In this document: positions 8,760 to 16,496 of the stretch, in pieces | Layout: each line of letters starts with the position of its first letter | Numbering within the stretch: the first letter of the stretch is position 1 | Source of the DNA: Burkholderiales bacterium | GTDB lineage: Bacteria; Pseudomonadota; Gammaproteobacteria; Burkholderiales; SG8-41 | Reading direction: 5' to 3' | Length of the DNA: 64,000 bases | Assembly: GCA_022841375.1 (NCBI GenBank) | Contig: JALHRQ010000005.1 | Span: 1 to 64,000 of the forward strand | Translations under genes and position numbers: made by a program | Notes under the pieces: model-generated | The model's input: only the letters and a program-made list of their open reading frames with translations | What the model was told of the DNA's origin: nothing | Databases searched by the model: none

Positions 8760-8978
8760 ATGCGTATCAAAGCCGCCCTGCTCGATGAGCAGGGTATTTT
8801 TTTGCGGGTCGATGAGCTGGATGATGAGTCGCAGCTCACCGACCGGCATCTGCCGACCATCACCGAATGCGATCTGCCGCCCGGGCGCTACCGCTGGATT
8901 GCCGATCGCACCGATAAAAACAATGTTTACGGTGGCTTTTTCTCGCCGCTGCCGAAACGTGAAGGGAGCCTGCAATGA
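8760..8978 (+). CDS. Small phage protein after J
   Basis: A 72-residue acidic-then-basic protein beginning MRIKAALLDEQGIF, with a GGAGG ribosome binding site at 8750-8754 and a stop overlapping the next start. It contains a 'LPPGRYRWIADRTDKNNVYGGF' stretch. It is not recognised as a known family. Its place between the tip protein and the fibre suggests a small tail accessory or fibre-linking role, but nothing in the sequence proves it. Confidence 0.55.
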   Translation: MRIKAALLDEQGIFLRVDELDDESQLTDRHLPTITECDLPPGRYRWIADRTDKNNVYGGFFSPLPKREGSLQ

Positions 8979-9874
8979 GTCAGCATGACCTCGATCTTGC
9001 CAATGCCGCGGGCGCGGCATTCCGCGCCGATCTCAATAATGCCCTGCAGGCGCTGGGCTCGCTGTCGAGCGGCGCGATGGCGCCTTCGACCACCTATGCT
9101 TACATGCTCTGGGCTGATACCACCAGCGGCCAGCTGAAGCAGCGCAACGCCGCAAACAGCGGCTGGGTTGTGCGCGCGACGTTGGCGGAGGCCTTCACGC
9201 TCAGCCGCTCCAGCAACACCATCCTCGCCGAGGGCGATCGCAGCAAGACGCTGATCGCCACCGGCAGCTACACCCAGACGCTGACCGCGGCTGCGACGCT
9301 GGGCGATGGCTGGGCCATCAACATCATCGTCGATTCCGGTGTGACGCTGACGGTTGACCCGAATGGCACGGAGACCATCGACGGCGCGACCACCAAAGCC
9401 ATCGTCGGCCCAGCGCAGGGGGTACTGGTGTGCAATGGCACGCTGTTTAGGACCATCGGCTTTGCCACGGCGGCGGCCTCAGACACCGCCGCCGGCGTCA
9501 TCGAGATCGCCATCCAGTCCGAAATGGAGGCGGGCACCGACACCGCGCGGGCCGTGGTGCCGGGGCGTCAACACTACCATCCGAGCGCAGCGAAAGCGTG
9601 GGTGAATTGCGATAACTCTGGAGCCAACACCGCAAGCTACAACGTATCTTCGGTCACAGACGTTGCGACGGGTCGTGCGCAAGCGAACCTTACCAACAGC
9701 ATGAGCAGCGCTAATTATGCCGCGATCAGTTGCACCAATGGAGGCGGCGGAGGCATTTTCGGTGGTGCTGACGCGCTGGCGGCCGGCAGCTTTGAGTTGC
9801 GTTCGTGGAATACCTCCACGCAAACCCTGCAGGACAGCGGCCGTAATTACGGCGTTGTATTCGGAGATATGTGA
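8975..9874 (+). CDS. Tail fibre protein
   Basis: A 299-residue protein rich in A, T, S and G. The N-terminal part has an 'AMAPSTTYAYMLWADTTSG' strand typical of fibre attachment regions. A beta-rich central part and an 'AAGVIEIAIQSEMEAGTDTARAV' repeat, found in many prophage fibres, follow. The C-terminal about 100 residues start at HPSAAKAWV and would form the receptor-binding tip. The DNA from about 9590 to 9870 is less GC-rich than the rest, as expected for a fast-exchanging tip domain. Confidence 0.75.
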   Translation: MSQHDLDLANAAGAAFRADLNNALQALGSLSSGAMAPSTTYAYMLWADTTSGQLKQRNAANSGWVVRATLAEAFTLSRSSNTILAEGDRSKTLIATGSYTQTLTAAATLGDGWAINIIVDSGVTLTVDPNGTETIDGATTKAIVGPAQGVLVCNGTLFRTIGFATAAASDTAAGVIEIAIQSEMEAGTDTARAVVPGRQHYHPSAAKAWVNCDNSGANTASYNVSSVTDVATGRAQANLTNSMSSANYAAISCTNGGGGGIFGGADALAAGSFELRSWNTSTQTLQDSGRNYGVVFGDM

Positions 9875-10437
9875 TGAAAACCATCGTATTTAAAAATGCC
9901 GAGGGGCTGCTGTGCGTGTTGCGGCCCGTGGAGGGTGCGCGTCTGGTCAAGCGCGTTCGCTTCGCAAATGAGGATTATGTTTATGAGGAACCGCGCCCAG
10001 CGGATTCCGTGCAGCGGAAATGGCCTGACCCGGACGTGCAAGTTCTGGAATGGGCTGAAACCGAGGCCGCTTTCGTTGCGCGGATCGCCGCCAAAGATCT
10101 GCCGGAGACGGCCACCGATGTGACGGCGCTCGATGACGCGGACCTGCCTGCAGATCGCGTGTTCCGCGATGCCTGGCGCATCACCGGCGGCGCTGTCGCG
10201 GTGGACATGCCGGCGGCGCGGGAGATTTACCGCACCCAGCTGCGACAGATCCGCGCGCCGCTGCTGGCAGCGCTCGATGTGGCTTTCATCCGCACGCTGG
10301 AGACGGGTGATGTCGTCGAGCAAGCCGCTGTCATCGCCAGAAAACAGGCGCTGCGGGCAGTCACCGAAGACCCGGCGATCGATGCCGCGCAGACCCCGGA
10401 GCAACTCAAAGCCGTCATCCCGGCCGCGCTGCGATGA
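9874..10437 (+). CDS. Fibre-associated protein, possible fibre assembly chaperone
   Basis: A 187-residue protein directly after the fibre gene. I use the ATG at 9874, which overlaps the fibre stop region, rather than the GTG at 9871. The C-terminal half is helical and charged (EIYRTQLRQIRAPLLAALDV, then TPEQLKAVIPAALR), like proteins with the APLLAALDVAF motif that follow fibres in Burkholderia prophages. By position it may help fold the fibre. No catalytic motif is seen. Confidence 0.55.
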   Translation: MKTIVFKNAEGLLCVLRPVEGARLVKRVRFANEDYVYEEPRPADSVQRKWPDPDVQVLEWAETEAAFVARIAAKDLPETATDVTALDDADLPADRVFRDAWRITGGAVAVDMPAAREIYRTQLRQIRAPLLAALDVAFIRTLETGDVVEQAAVIARKQALRAVTEDPAIDAAQTPEQLKAVIPAALR

Positions 10438-10778
10438 TGGTCCTGCTGCAGTGGGCCGCGGCCGGCTACGCGCTGCTGATCGTCACCTGGGTGCTCTACC
10501 TGGCGATCATGAACATCGCCGCGCACCGCCACGCGCTGCATCCCTTCGCCAGGTTCAACGCCTACCTGGTGGTGCTGCCGATCGGCTACCTCGCCGACGC
10601 CGCGCTCAACCTGATCGCGTGCTCGATCTTCCTGCGCCGGCCGCGCGACTGGTTGCTCACCGGCACGCTGCAGCGCATCCGCAACACCGAGCCGCCCGGG
10701 TCCTGGCGGGAAGGCCTGGCGGCGTGGATCTGCACGCATCTGCTGAATCAGTTCGACCCCAAGGGCACGCACTGCTGA
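10434..10778 (+). CDS. Phage membrane protein
   Basis: A 114-residue protein starting at an ATG that overlaps the previous stop (ATGA). It has a strong N-terminal membrane segment (about residues 5-26) and a second around 43-65, then a positively charged C-terminus. It could belong to the lysis block as a holin or antiholin, or be a lysogeny surface protein. The family is not recognised. Confidence 0.5.
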   Translation: MMVLLQWAAAGYALLIVTWVLYLAIMNIAAHRHALHPFARFNAYLVVLPIGYLADAALNLIACSIFLRRPRDWLLTGTLQRIRNTEPPGSWREGLAAWICTHLLNQFDPKGTHC

Positions 10779-10811
10779 CCTCGTTGACAACAAAACAAGA
10801 AAGGGTAAACC

Positions 10812-11189
10812 GTGGCTGAACCTTCCTCGACCACCGGCGGCATCGTCATCGCTGTCGGCACTGTCACACTGACCGGCACCTTCCTCGGGCTGCAATACGA
10901 CGGGCTGCTGTTCGGGCTGTGCGGCGGCATGATCAGCCTGATGTTCCTGCCGCCGGAGTCACCGACCCTGCGCACCACGCGCGCCACGGCGGTGATGCTG
11001 GCGGGCGCGGCCTTTCTGGGGGCGCTGTTCTCCCCGGCAGCGGCACCGCTGGCGCAGTCCGCCGGGGACTGGGCGACCAAGATACCGGCGGAATCCTTGC
11101 GGCTGGCGGCGGCCGGGGGCATCGGGCTGCTGTTCCAGTTCGCGGTGCCGCTCGCATTGAAGTGGCTGCAGAGGAGGGTCAGCGCATGA
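10812..11189 (+). CDS. Putative holin-like membrane protein I
   Basis: A 125-residue protein with a GTG start preceded by an AAGAAAGG ribosome binding site. It has about three hydrophobic segments (near residues 10-30, 30-50 and 56-75) and a basic C-terminus (KWLQRRVSA). Small size, membrane character and place just before the endolysin fit a holin that permeabilises the inner membrane. The stop overlaps the next start by 4 bases. A specific holin family is not claimed. Confidence 0.55.
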   Translation: MAEPSSTTGGIVIAVGTVTLTGTFLGLQYDGLLFGLCGGMISLMFLPPESPTLRTTRATAVMLAGAAFLGALFSPAAAPLAQSAGDWATKIPAESLRLAAAGGIGLLFQFAVPLALKWLQRRVSA

Positions 11190-11497
11190 TTCTGGCCATC
11201 GTGAAATGCGGCATCATCGCGGCAGCTTGGGCGATGGCCATGGTGATCGTGTGGCGCTGCATCGGTGTGCTGCGCGGCATGCACCTGAGCGCCGGCGGTT
11301 GTTCCTTCTGGCGGTTCCTGGCCTTCGGCTTGTCTTACGTGGCGCTGGCCGGGTCCGCGCTCGGTGCGGCGCTGGTGATCGGGCAGGGTGATTTCACCCT
11401 CAGCCATATCGGTTTTCTGGTCAGCTCCGCAGGTTTGATCCTGTGCGATCGCCGGCGCCGGAAACCGAAGGATGAGTCAGCGGTGCCAGCATGCTGA
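11186..11497 (+). CDS. Putative holin-like membrane protein II
   Basis: A 103-residue protein starting ATGA in overlap with the upstream gene. Three hydrophobic segments are visible (about 1-25, 45-65, 70-90) and the C-terminus is strongly basic (CDRRRRKPKDE), as in holins. A holin/antiholin pair with the upstream gene is reasonable but unproven. The next gene starts inside its end at 11491. Confidence 0.5.
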   Translation: MILAIVKCGIIAAAWAMAMVIVWRCIGVLRGMHLSAGGCSFWRFLAFGLSYVALAGSALGAALVIGQGDFTLSHIGFLVSSAGLILCDRRRRKPKDESAVPAC

Positions 11498-11967
11498 AGC
11501 CCAGCGCCTACTGGATGGGCCGCGAGTTGCAATACGCGGCCGAGCTGACGGCCGAGATCGAGGCTAATGCCGCCGTCACCATCGACCGCATCAACCAGGC
11601 GGTCGGCCTGTTCGAGATCGACACCGGCATCGCCCTGAACGACTGGGCCAGCGGCTGGCGGCCGGCAGCGGTGAATGCCGGCACGCCGGGTGCCGCCAAG
11701 GCCAGCAAACACATGACCGCCGAAGCGGGTGACGTGCGCGACACGCCCAACCGTGACTTCGCGCGCTGGTGCCTGAAAAACCTCGACCAGCTCGAAGCGA
11801 TCGGGCTGTGGATGGAAGACCCGCGCCACACCTGGCACCAGGCTGCCGGCGGCAAGCCGTGGGTGCATCTGCAGACGGTGCCGCCGCGATCGCGGAGCCG
11901 GATCTTCATCGCGTCGAGCGCGCCGGCGACGGCGCCGCTGCTGGTGGAGCAGGGAGGGATGGCATGA
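11491..11967 (+). CDS. Endolysin, M15-type peptidase
   Basis: A 158-residue protein that should cut the peptide cross-links of peptidoglycan at lysis. It shows the M15 (VanY/DacX-like) pattern: a 'SGWRPAAVN' strand, then SKHMTAEAGD, where H and D are zinc ligands, and a WVHLQ segment supplying the last His. No signal peptide is seen, so export would depend on the holin. It is followed with overlap by a small DUF6527-like gene and the spanins, the normal lysis order. Confidence 0.75.
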   Translation: MLKPSAYWMGRELQYAAELTAEIEANAAVTIDRINQAVGLFEIDTGIALNDWASGWRPAAVNAGTPGAAKASKHMTAEAGDVRDTPNRDFARWCLKNLDQLEAIGLWMEDPRHTWHQAAGGKPWVHLQTVPPRSRSRIFIASSAPATAPLLVEQGGMA

Positions 11968-12272
11968 AATTAAAGCATATTGGATTTTCCCTCAACGGCA
12001 ATCGGCTTGAGCCGGATCAGTTTGGATACACCCTGCATCCTGGGAAGGGATTGACGCCGGAAGGTGTCAATGAAATACGATTTCCGTGCCGCCAAGGAAA
12101 GTTCGAGGGATGTGTTGTTAAATTGACGCTCGGGCCACCTGATCAAGTGAATGCGCGATGGCACTGGGACGGCAATCTTGATGCCCCGACTATCACGCCG
12201 AGTATCGGTTGTGATCAGCACCCTCGCTGCGGCTGGCACGGGCATATTATTGCCGGGGAGATAACCCCGTGA
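11964..12272 (+). CDS. DUF6527-like small phage protein
   Basis: A 102-residue protein starting at the ATG that overlaps the endolysin stop. The C-terminal half has 'RWHWDGNLDAPTITPSI' followed by C and H residues and 'WHGHIIAGEI', the pattern of the DUF6527 family, found scattered in phages. The function is unknown; paired His and Cys may bind metal. Its DNA is clearly less GC-rich than both neighbours, so it looks like a recently added insert between endolysin and spanin. Confidence 0.65.
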   Translation: MKLKHIGFSLNGNRLEPDQFGYTLHPGKGLTPEGVNEIRFPCRQGKFEGCVVKLTLGPPDQVNARWHWDGNLDAPTITPSIGCDQHPRCGWHGHIIAGEITP

Positions 12273-12832
12273 AATCCTCCCGCGGATACGTCTTCCCGAC
12301 CTGGGCAATCTACCTAGCCGTCGCGGCCGCGATCGGCGCGGCGCTGTGGTACGCCTACACCACCATCGACGGCCGCGGCTACACGCGCGGCAAGTCAGAG
12401 ACCGAGGCGGCCTTCGTCACGCGCGACAACAAAGCCCTGCGGGACGCGCTGGCCAAGGTCGAGCAGCTGCAGGCCGAAGTGCAGGCGCGTGAACAGGCGC
12501 ACGAAGACCGCCTCGAACAGATCCGAACCAAACAACGCAAGGAGTCCGCAGATGCGAAACGTCAACACGATGCTGACCTGGCTGCTGTGCGCGCTGGCAC
12601 TCTCCGGCTGCGCGACCCCGGAAGCGCCGGCAGCGCCCAGTGTGATCACCGGCCCGCGACTGCGCCTGGCGCCGCCACCGGACAGCGTGATGGAGCCCCG
12701 GCAGCCGAACTTTCGGCAGAGGCTTCTGGATTTCTTTTGTCCCTCATGCACGAAGCCGACGGCGTCACCCGACAGCTCGGCGACGCCCAGGACGTGATCC
12801 GGGCGCAGATCAAGGCCTGCAACGGGCCTTGA
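12269..12832 (+). CDS. Rz-like i-spanin
   Basis: A 187-residue protein with a GTG start overlapping the previous stop. It has one N-terminal membrane anchor (about residues 11-28) and then a long charged helical periplasmic part with many Q, E, K and R up to about residue 110. With the nested lipoprotein it would fuse inner and outer membranes at the last step of lysis. The proline and alanine-rich stretch about 115-150 is where the second frame is read. Confidence 0.7.
   Translation: MKSSRGYVFPTWAIYLAVAAAIGAALWYAYTTIDGRGYTRGKSETEAAFVTRDNKALRDALAKVEQLQAEVQAREQAHEDRLEQIRTKQRKESADAKRQHDADLAAVRAGTLRLRDPGSAGSAQCDHRPATAPGAATGQRDGAPAAELSAEASGFLLSLMHEADGVTRQLGDAQDVIRAQIKACNGP
12552..12797 (+). CDS. 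Rz1-like o-spanin lipoprotein, nested in Rz
   Basis: An 81-residue protein wholly inside the Rz gene in another frame. It has a short signal peptide ending in the lipobox LSGC at about residues 18-21, and a proline-rich mature part (APAAPS, APPPDS, PRQP), all typical of Rz1. The ATG at 12552 gives a signal peptide of normal length. Nested Rz/Rz1 is the lambda arrangement and confirms the lysis cassette. Confidence 0.75.
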   Translation: MRNVNTMLTWLLCALALSGCATPEAPAAPSVITGPRLRLAPPPDSVMEPRQPNFRQRLLDFFCPSCTKPTASPDSSATPRT

Positions 12833-12840
12833 TGGATCCC

Positions 12841-12864
12841 GGGCCGGCGGGTGTGTGCCGGCCC
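12841..12864. terminator. Hairpin after the lysis cassette
   Basis: An 8-bp perfect stem, GGGCCGGC pairing with GCCGGCCC around an 8-base loop, starts 8 bases after the Rz stop. There is no T run, so it is at best a weak or Rho-assisted terminator, or a structure stabilising the 3' end of the late mRNA. The following 190 bases to the att site hold no gene. They become AT-rich from about 12950 and carry an inverted pair CCTAATAA (12957-12964) and TTATTAGG (13007-13014), possible integrase arm or accessory sites. Confidence 0.4.
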
Positions 12865-13056
12865 GTCGCGGCGCCGCGCTGACCGTCTCCCGAAGGGTGA
12901 CGGAGCCCGCAGGGCGTTCAACCCGCGCGCGGGGCCGCTTTCTCGGTCAAAATCTTCCTAATAAGCGAATTCCAGTCATTGATTCTTATGGCTTTTTTTA
13001 TATCGTTTATTAGGAATAAAACCGAAAATAACTATAAAAATCAGAGCATGAATCGC

Positions 13057-13104
13057 GAATTGTGATTCCGGTTGTCGCGGGTTCGAGTCCCGTCAGCCAC
13101 CCCA
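13057..13104 (+). repeat. Prophage attachment site: 3' half of tRNA-His
   Basis: The sequence has the tRNA-His anticodon loop TTGTGAT (anticodon GTG at 13062-13064), a full T arm with GTTCGAG, an acceptor strand ending CAGCCAC, the rare discriminator C typical of tRNA-His (13101) and an encoded CCA (13102-13104). No 5' half is present: the bases before 13057 are AT-rich phage DNA and do not pair. This is what a phage leaves at its distal end after integrating into a tRNA gene. The complete tRNA-His should lie at the other end of the prophage. Confidence 0.85.
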
Positions 13105-13121
13105 GATTTCTTCCTTTCCTT

Positions 13122-13565
13122 TCACTTGGTGCGCAGCAGACGTTGTTGCTCACGCTGCCATTCCTTTTCTTTTTCAGTCGCCCGCTTGTCATGCTGTTTT
13201 TTGCCTTTGGCGAGGCCGATTTCCAGTTTGACACGCCCCTTCGAGTAATGCAGATCGAGGGGCACCAGGGTATAACCGGCACGCTCCACGCTGCCGATCA
13301 GGCGGTTGATCTCTTCGGCATGCAGCAACAGCTTGCGGGTGCGTGTGGGATCCGGCTGCACATGCAAAGACGCGGTCGGCAGCGGCGTGATGTGACAGCC
13401 CAGCAGAAGCAGCTCGGAGTTGCTGACGATCACATAGGCTTCCTTGATCTGGGCGCGTCCCGCGCGGATCGCTTTTACCTCCCAGCCTTCAAGCGCAATA
13501 CCCGCTTCGAAGCGCTGTTCGATAAAATAGTCGTGGAAAGCCTTTTTGTTCTGAACGATACTCAT
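13122..13565 (-). CDS. smpB: SsrA-binding protein SmpB
   Basis: A 147-residue protein that binds tmRNA and delivers it to stalled ribosomes for trans-translation. The start is the ATG at 13565, giving [14 protein letters not shown], the standard beginning, rather than longer upstream reading. It has the family core [20 protein letters not shown] and the basic C-terminal tail that enters the empty mRNA channel ([17 protein letters not shown]). Length is normal. It is divergent from ratA, a conserved betaproteobacterial arrangement. The stop lies 18 bases from the tRNA-His fragment, so the prophage sits right next to it. Confidence 0.97.
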   Translation of the reverse strand: MSIVQNKKAFHDYFIEQRFEAGIALEGWEVKAIRAGRAQIKEAYVIVSNSELLLLGCHITPLPTASLHVQPDPTRTRKLLLHAEEINRLIGSVERAGYTLVPLDLHYSKGRVKLEIGLAKGKKQHDKRATEKEKEWQREQQRLLRTK

Positions 13566-13632
13566 TGCGCAATCAAACCATGACAGACGGTATTCTAACC
13601 GCCCCGGCAGATTCCCTGATGGCAACCTGCAT

Positions 13633-14070
13633 ATGAACAGCGTTATCCGGTCGGCTCTGGTGGCGTTCAGCGCCCAGCAGATGTTTGATCTGGTCGAAGG
13701 CGTGGAGCAATACCCGCAGTTTTTGCCTTGGTGCAGCGGTACTGCCGTTACCCATCGCGATCCGCTGATTACCCATGCAACCATTAACATCAACTACCGC
13801 GGCATACGGCAGAGTTTCTCGACGGAAAACCGTAAGCAGCCTCCGGCATTGATGGCCATAAGGCTGGTCGAGGGCCCCTTTCGCGCGCTGGACGGGGAGT
13901 GGCGTTTCACCCCGTTGGGGGATGCCGCCTGCAAAATCGATTTCCGGCTGTCCTATGAGTTTTCCGGTGCGTTGCTTGAGAAACTCGTCGGCCCCGTTTT
14001 CGGCCACATCGCCGGCACGATGGTCGACGCATTTCTGAAACGTGCCGATATTGTTTACGGCAAACCATGA
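13633..14070 (+). CDS. ratA: RatA-family START-domain protein
   Basis: A 145-residue single-domain START/SRPBCC protein (coenzyme Q-binding COQ10-like). It has the family features '[22 protein letters not shown]', 'NYRGIRQSF', 'GEWRF' and the C-terminal helix. In E. coli RatA was described as a toxin blocking ribosome subunit joining; other work ties the family to ubiquinone binding. The location between smpB and rnfH is the conserved one. The stop overlaps the rnfH start by 4 bases, so the two are co-translated. Confidence 0.92.
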   Translation: MNSVIRSALVAFSAQQMFDLVEGVEQYPQFLPWCSGTAVTHRDPLITHATININYRGIRQSFSTENRKQPPALMAIRLVEGPFRALDGEWRFTPLGDAACKIDFRLSYEFSGALLEKLVGPVFGHIAGTMVDAFLKRADIVYGKP

Positions 14071-14336
14071 GGATATCGGTGGTTTATGCCCTGTCGGGCA
14101 ACCAGCTTGTCCGTGAGTTCGACTTGGAACAAGAAGCAACTGTTGCAGATGCAATTCTTTATTCAGGATTGCTGGCAGAATTTCCTGAAATCGACGCGAA
14201 CGCAATGCCCGTGGGGATTTACGGCAAGGTGGTTGCACGTAATGCTTTGTTGAAGCCCGGCGACCGGGTGGAAATTTATCGCCCCCTGAATCTGGATCCC
14301 AAGGCCGCCCGTACAAGGCGAGCACGCAAACGCTGA
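14067..14336 (+). CDS. rnfH: RnfH family protein (UPF0125)
   Basis: An 89-residue ubiquitin-like beta-grasp protein beginning [20 protein letters not shown], with the family segment 'GIYGKVVARNALLKPGDRVEIYRPL' and a basic tail. It overlaps ratA by 4 bases. The partners of RnfH are poorly known despite its name. It ends 4 bases from the end of the convergent DUF4124 gene, leaving almost no room for a terminator. Confidence 0.92.
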   Translation: MRISVVYALSGNQLVREFDLEQEATVADAILYSGLLAEFPEIDANAMPVGIYGKVVARNALLKPGDRVEIYRPLNLDPKAARTRRARKR

Positions 14337-14340
14337 TTTT

Positions 14341-14793
14341 TTAGTTGCAACTGCTTTCTACTGATCGCTGCGCACGCTCGATCTCCACTTTACGTTCAGT
14401 GTCTTCGAGGAAACCAGACACTTCCCCGGTCTTCGGATCAGTCTTGGCGATGCGATTGCCTTTTTGCAGACTGTTCAGATAACCCTTGGCGCTTTCGCAG
14501 TTCTGGGCACGGTCTGCAGAATCACGACTTTTTTCTTCAGTCTTCTTGGCCGCTTCCTGCTGCTCAACCTGTCGTTTTCGGAATTCGGCATCCCGTTCCG
14601 CAAGGGACTTTTGCGGATTTGCCGAAGATGCCGCGGCAGGGGCGTTGCGAATGCCGGTGTTCTCGGCTTTGGTGCCGGCCGGACAGGATGATGCAAATTC
14701 AACGCGGCCGCCGACGCCCACGCATTTCAGGATCTGGGCTTGTGCCAGGGCCGGCAACATTGCCATGGCCAGCAATACGAACAGTTTTTTCAT
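14341..14793 (-). CDS. DUF4124 domain-containing exported protein
   Basis: A 150-residue protein. Start chosen at 14793 because it gives a clean signal peptide (MKKLFVLLAMAMLPALAQAQ) cleaved before the mature ILKCVG. The N-terminal DUF4124-like unit has 'ILKCVGVGGRVEFASSCPAGT' with two Cys that likely form a disulphide. A charged helical part (KSLAERDAEFRKRQVEQ) and a C-terminal part with more Cys follow. It is periplasmic with unknown function. Neighbouring convergent rnfH and divergent guaB make this the usual genomic place. Confidence 0.8.
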   Translation of the reverse strand: MKKLFVLLAMAMLPALAQAQILKCVGVGGRVEFASSCPAGTKAENTGIRNAPAAASSANPQKSLAERDAEFRKRQVEQQEAAKKTEEKSRDSADRAQNCESAKGYLNSLQKGNRIAKTDPKTGEVSGFLEDTERKVEIERAQRSVESSCN

Positions 14794-14903
14794 GGTCTTC
14801 GCCTGGTCCGTGGTCGAGGGGCGCGTATTCGCACCCGCAGGTAAAACTGCACTGAAAATAGCCACTTTGCTCCCTGCCGTCAATGGAACAACGTCCTACT
14901 TGG

Positions 14904-14932
14904 TTTACCGTTTACGCCTCAAAGTCTATAAT
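14904..14932 (+). promoter_or_regulatory. Sigma70-type promoter for guaB
   Basis: TTTACC at 14904-14909 and a perfect TATAAT at 14927-14932 are separated by 17 bases, 25 bases before the guaB start. The ribosome binding site AAGGA follows at about 14945. No purine-repressor operator was recognised. Confidence 0.7.
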
Positions 14933-14957
14933 CCGCCCTTTGCGAAGGACGCATCTC

Positions 14958-16424
14958 ATGCGCGTGGTGCAGAAAGCCCTGACTTTCGACGATGTGCTGC
15001 TCATTCCGGCACATTCCGCCGTCCTGCCGCGAGAAGTCAGCCTCAAAACCAAGCTGACCCGCGGAATTACCCTGAACATCCCGTTACTGGCTGCAGCGAT
15101 GGACACTGTGACCGAGTCCCGCCTGGCGATCGCCATTGCCCAGGAAGGCGGAATCGGCATCGTGCACAAGAACATGACGCCAAAGGCACAGGCTATTGAG
15201 GTCACCAAGGTCAAGCGTTTCGAGAGCGGTATCGTCAAGGATCCGATCACCATTACGCAGGACATGACCGTGCGGGACGTGCTTGCGCTGACGCAGCAAT
15301 ACCGTATTTCCGGGCTGCCAGTGGTGGAGGCGGATGGCAAAGTTGTCGGCATCGTCACCAACCGTGATTTGCGCTTCGAGAAAAAGCTCAATCAACCCGT
15401 CAAGAACATCATGACGCCCCGTACCAAATTGATTACGGTCCGTGAGGGTTCGAGTCGCGAAGAAGCGCGGATGCTGATGCACAAGCACCGGCTGGAGCGG
15501 GTGCTCGTGGTCAACAAGAATTTCGAATTGCGCGGACTGATCACCGTCAAGGACATTCTCAAGTCGTCCGAGCATCCCAACGCCTGCAAGGACCGACTCG
15601 GACGCCTGCGCGTGGGGGCGGCCGTGGGCGTTGGCGAGGGCACCGAGGAGCGCGCCGAAGCGTTGATTGAGGCCGGAGTGGACGTGATCATTGTCGATAC
15701 AGCTCACGGACATTCGGAAGGCGTGCTCAAGCGCGTGCGCTGGCTGAAGCGCACTTATCCGAAGTTGCAGGTGATCGGCGGCAATATTGCTACGGCGGCG
15801 GCTGCCAAGGCATTGGCTGACCAAGGCGTCGATGGGGTAAAGGTGGGTATCGGTCCCGGATCAATCTGCACGACGCGCATTGTTGCCGGTGTCGGCGTGC
15901 CGCAGATTTCTGCTGTGGACAATGTGGCCCGGGCCTTGCAGAAAACCGATGTGCCGCTGATTGCCGATGGCGGTATTCGTTATTCCGGAGACATCGCCAA
16001 AGCGATTGCGGCCGGCGCGCATGCGGTCATGGTCGGGAGCCTGTTCGCGGGCACCGAAGAATCACCCGGCGAAATCGAACTTTACCAAGGCCGTTCATAC
16101 AAATCCTACCGCGGCATGGGTTCTCTGGGGGCGATGCAGCAGGGCTCGGCAGATCGTTATTTCCAGGAGCTTGATGAACTGGATACCGAAAAACTGGTAC
16201 CGGAAGGCGTTGAAGGCCGCGTGCCGTACAAAGGCGGGGTTGCGCCTTTGATCCATCAACTGATGGGTGGTTTGCGCGCCAGCATGGGCTATCTGGGCTG
16301 CGCCAGCGTCGATGCCGTGCGGCGGGATGCCGAGTTTGTTGAAATCACTTCGGCAGGCATTCGCGAATCTCATGTGCACGATGTGCAAATCGTCAAGGAA
16401 GCGCCGAATTATCGTGTCGAATAA
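14958..16424 (+). CDS. guaB: IMP dehydrogenase
   Basis: A 488-residue enzyme converting IMP to XMP with NAD, the committing step to GMP. The start is the ATG at 14958, giving [20 protein letters not shown] with an AAGGA ribosome binding site; a longer reading from 14883 would run through the promoter. Two CBS domains (about residues 93-205) carry the '[10 protein letters not shown]' style repeats. The catalytic Cys loop is [13 protein letters not shown] near residue 300, followed by the flap region with [14 protein letters not shown] '[10 protein letters not shown]'. Length is normal. guaA follows after 72 bases as an operon. Confidence 0.98.
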   Translation: MRVVQKALTFDDVLLIPAHSAVLPREVSLKTKLTRGITLNIPLLAAAMDTVTESRLAIAIAQEGGIGIVHKNMTPKAQAIEVTKVKRFESGIVKDPITITQDMTVRDVLALTQQYRISGLPVVEADGKVVGIVTNRDLRFEKKLNQPVKNIMTPRTKLITVREGSSREEARMLMHKHRLERVLVVNKNFELRGLITVKDILKSSEHPNACKDRLGRLRVGAAVGVGEGTEERAEALIEAGVDVIIVDTAHGHSEGVLKRVRWLKRTYPKLQVIGGNIATAAAAKALADQGVDGVKVGIGPGSICTTRIVAGVGVPQISAVDNVARALQKTDVPLIADGGIRYSGDIAKAIAAGAHAVMVGSLFAGTEESPGEIELYQGRSYKSYRGMGSLGAMQQGSADRYFQELDELDTEKLVPEGVEGRVPYKGGVAPLIHQLMGGLRASMGYLGCASVDAVRRDAEFVEITSAGIRESHVHDVQIVKEAPNYRVE

Positions 16425-16445
16425 TTCGCGTTGAATGATTTATCC

Positions 16446-16466
16446 GCCGGCGCAACTTGCGCCGGC
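16446..16466 (+). promoter_or_regulatory. Strong hairpin between guaB and guaA
   Basis: A 10-bp perfect inverted repeat (GCCGGCGCAA, one base, TTGCGCCGGC) lies 21 bases after the guaB stop and 30 bases before guaA. There is no T run, so it is unlikely to be a full terminator. It may protect the guaB 3' end or lower guaA expression relative to guaB. Confidence 0.5.
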
Positions 16467-16496
16467 GCCTGAAAACCAGACGTAACGGTCCTGCTC

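Larger units (their letters stand above)
1..13104. mobile_element. Prophage, right portion (tail and lysis modules plus att site)
   Basis: A continuous plus-strand block of tightly packed, often 4-base-overlapping genes runs from a tail completion protein through tape measure, tail tip, fibre, holin-like proteins, endolysin and Rz/Rz1. This is the lambda-like order for a long non-contractile tail. The block stops about 220 bases before a lone tRNA-His 3' half, taken as the attachment site. Capsid, terminase, regulation and integrase genes are not in the window and should lie to the left. The tail genes are intact, so the element may be functional, but this cannot be judged from half of it. 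Confidence 0.9.

Noticed and set aside
7281..9020. 579-codon minus-strand open frame across the end of the J-like gene
   Set aside because: Shadow of the J-like coding strand, Arg, Ala and Gly-rich without recognisable domains.
8975..9874. Diversity-generating retroelement target in the fibre gene
   Set aside because: No reverse transcriptase or template repeat is seen in the window, although the fibre tip is compositionally distinct.
13041..13104. Complete tRNA-His gene
   Set aside because: Only the 3' half from the anticodon arm is present; upstream bases do not form the acceptor, D arm or anticodon stem.
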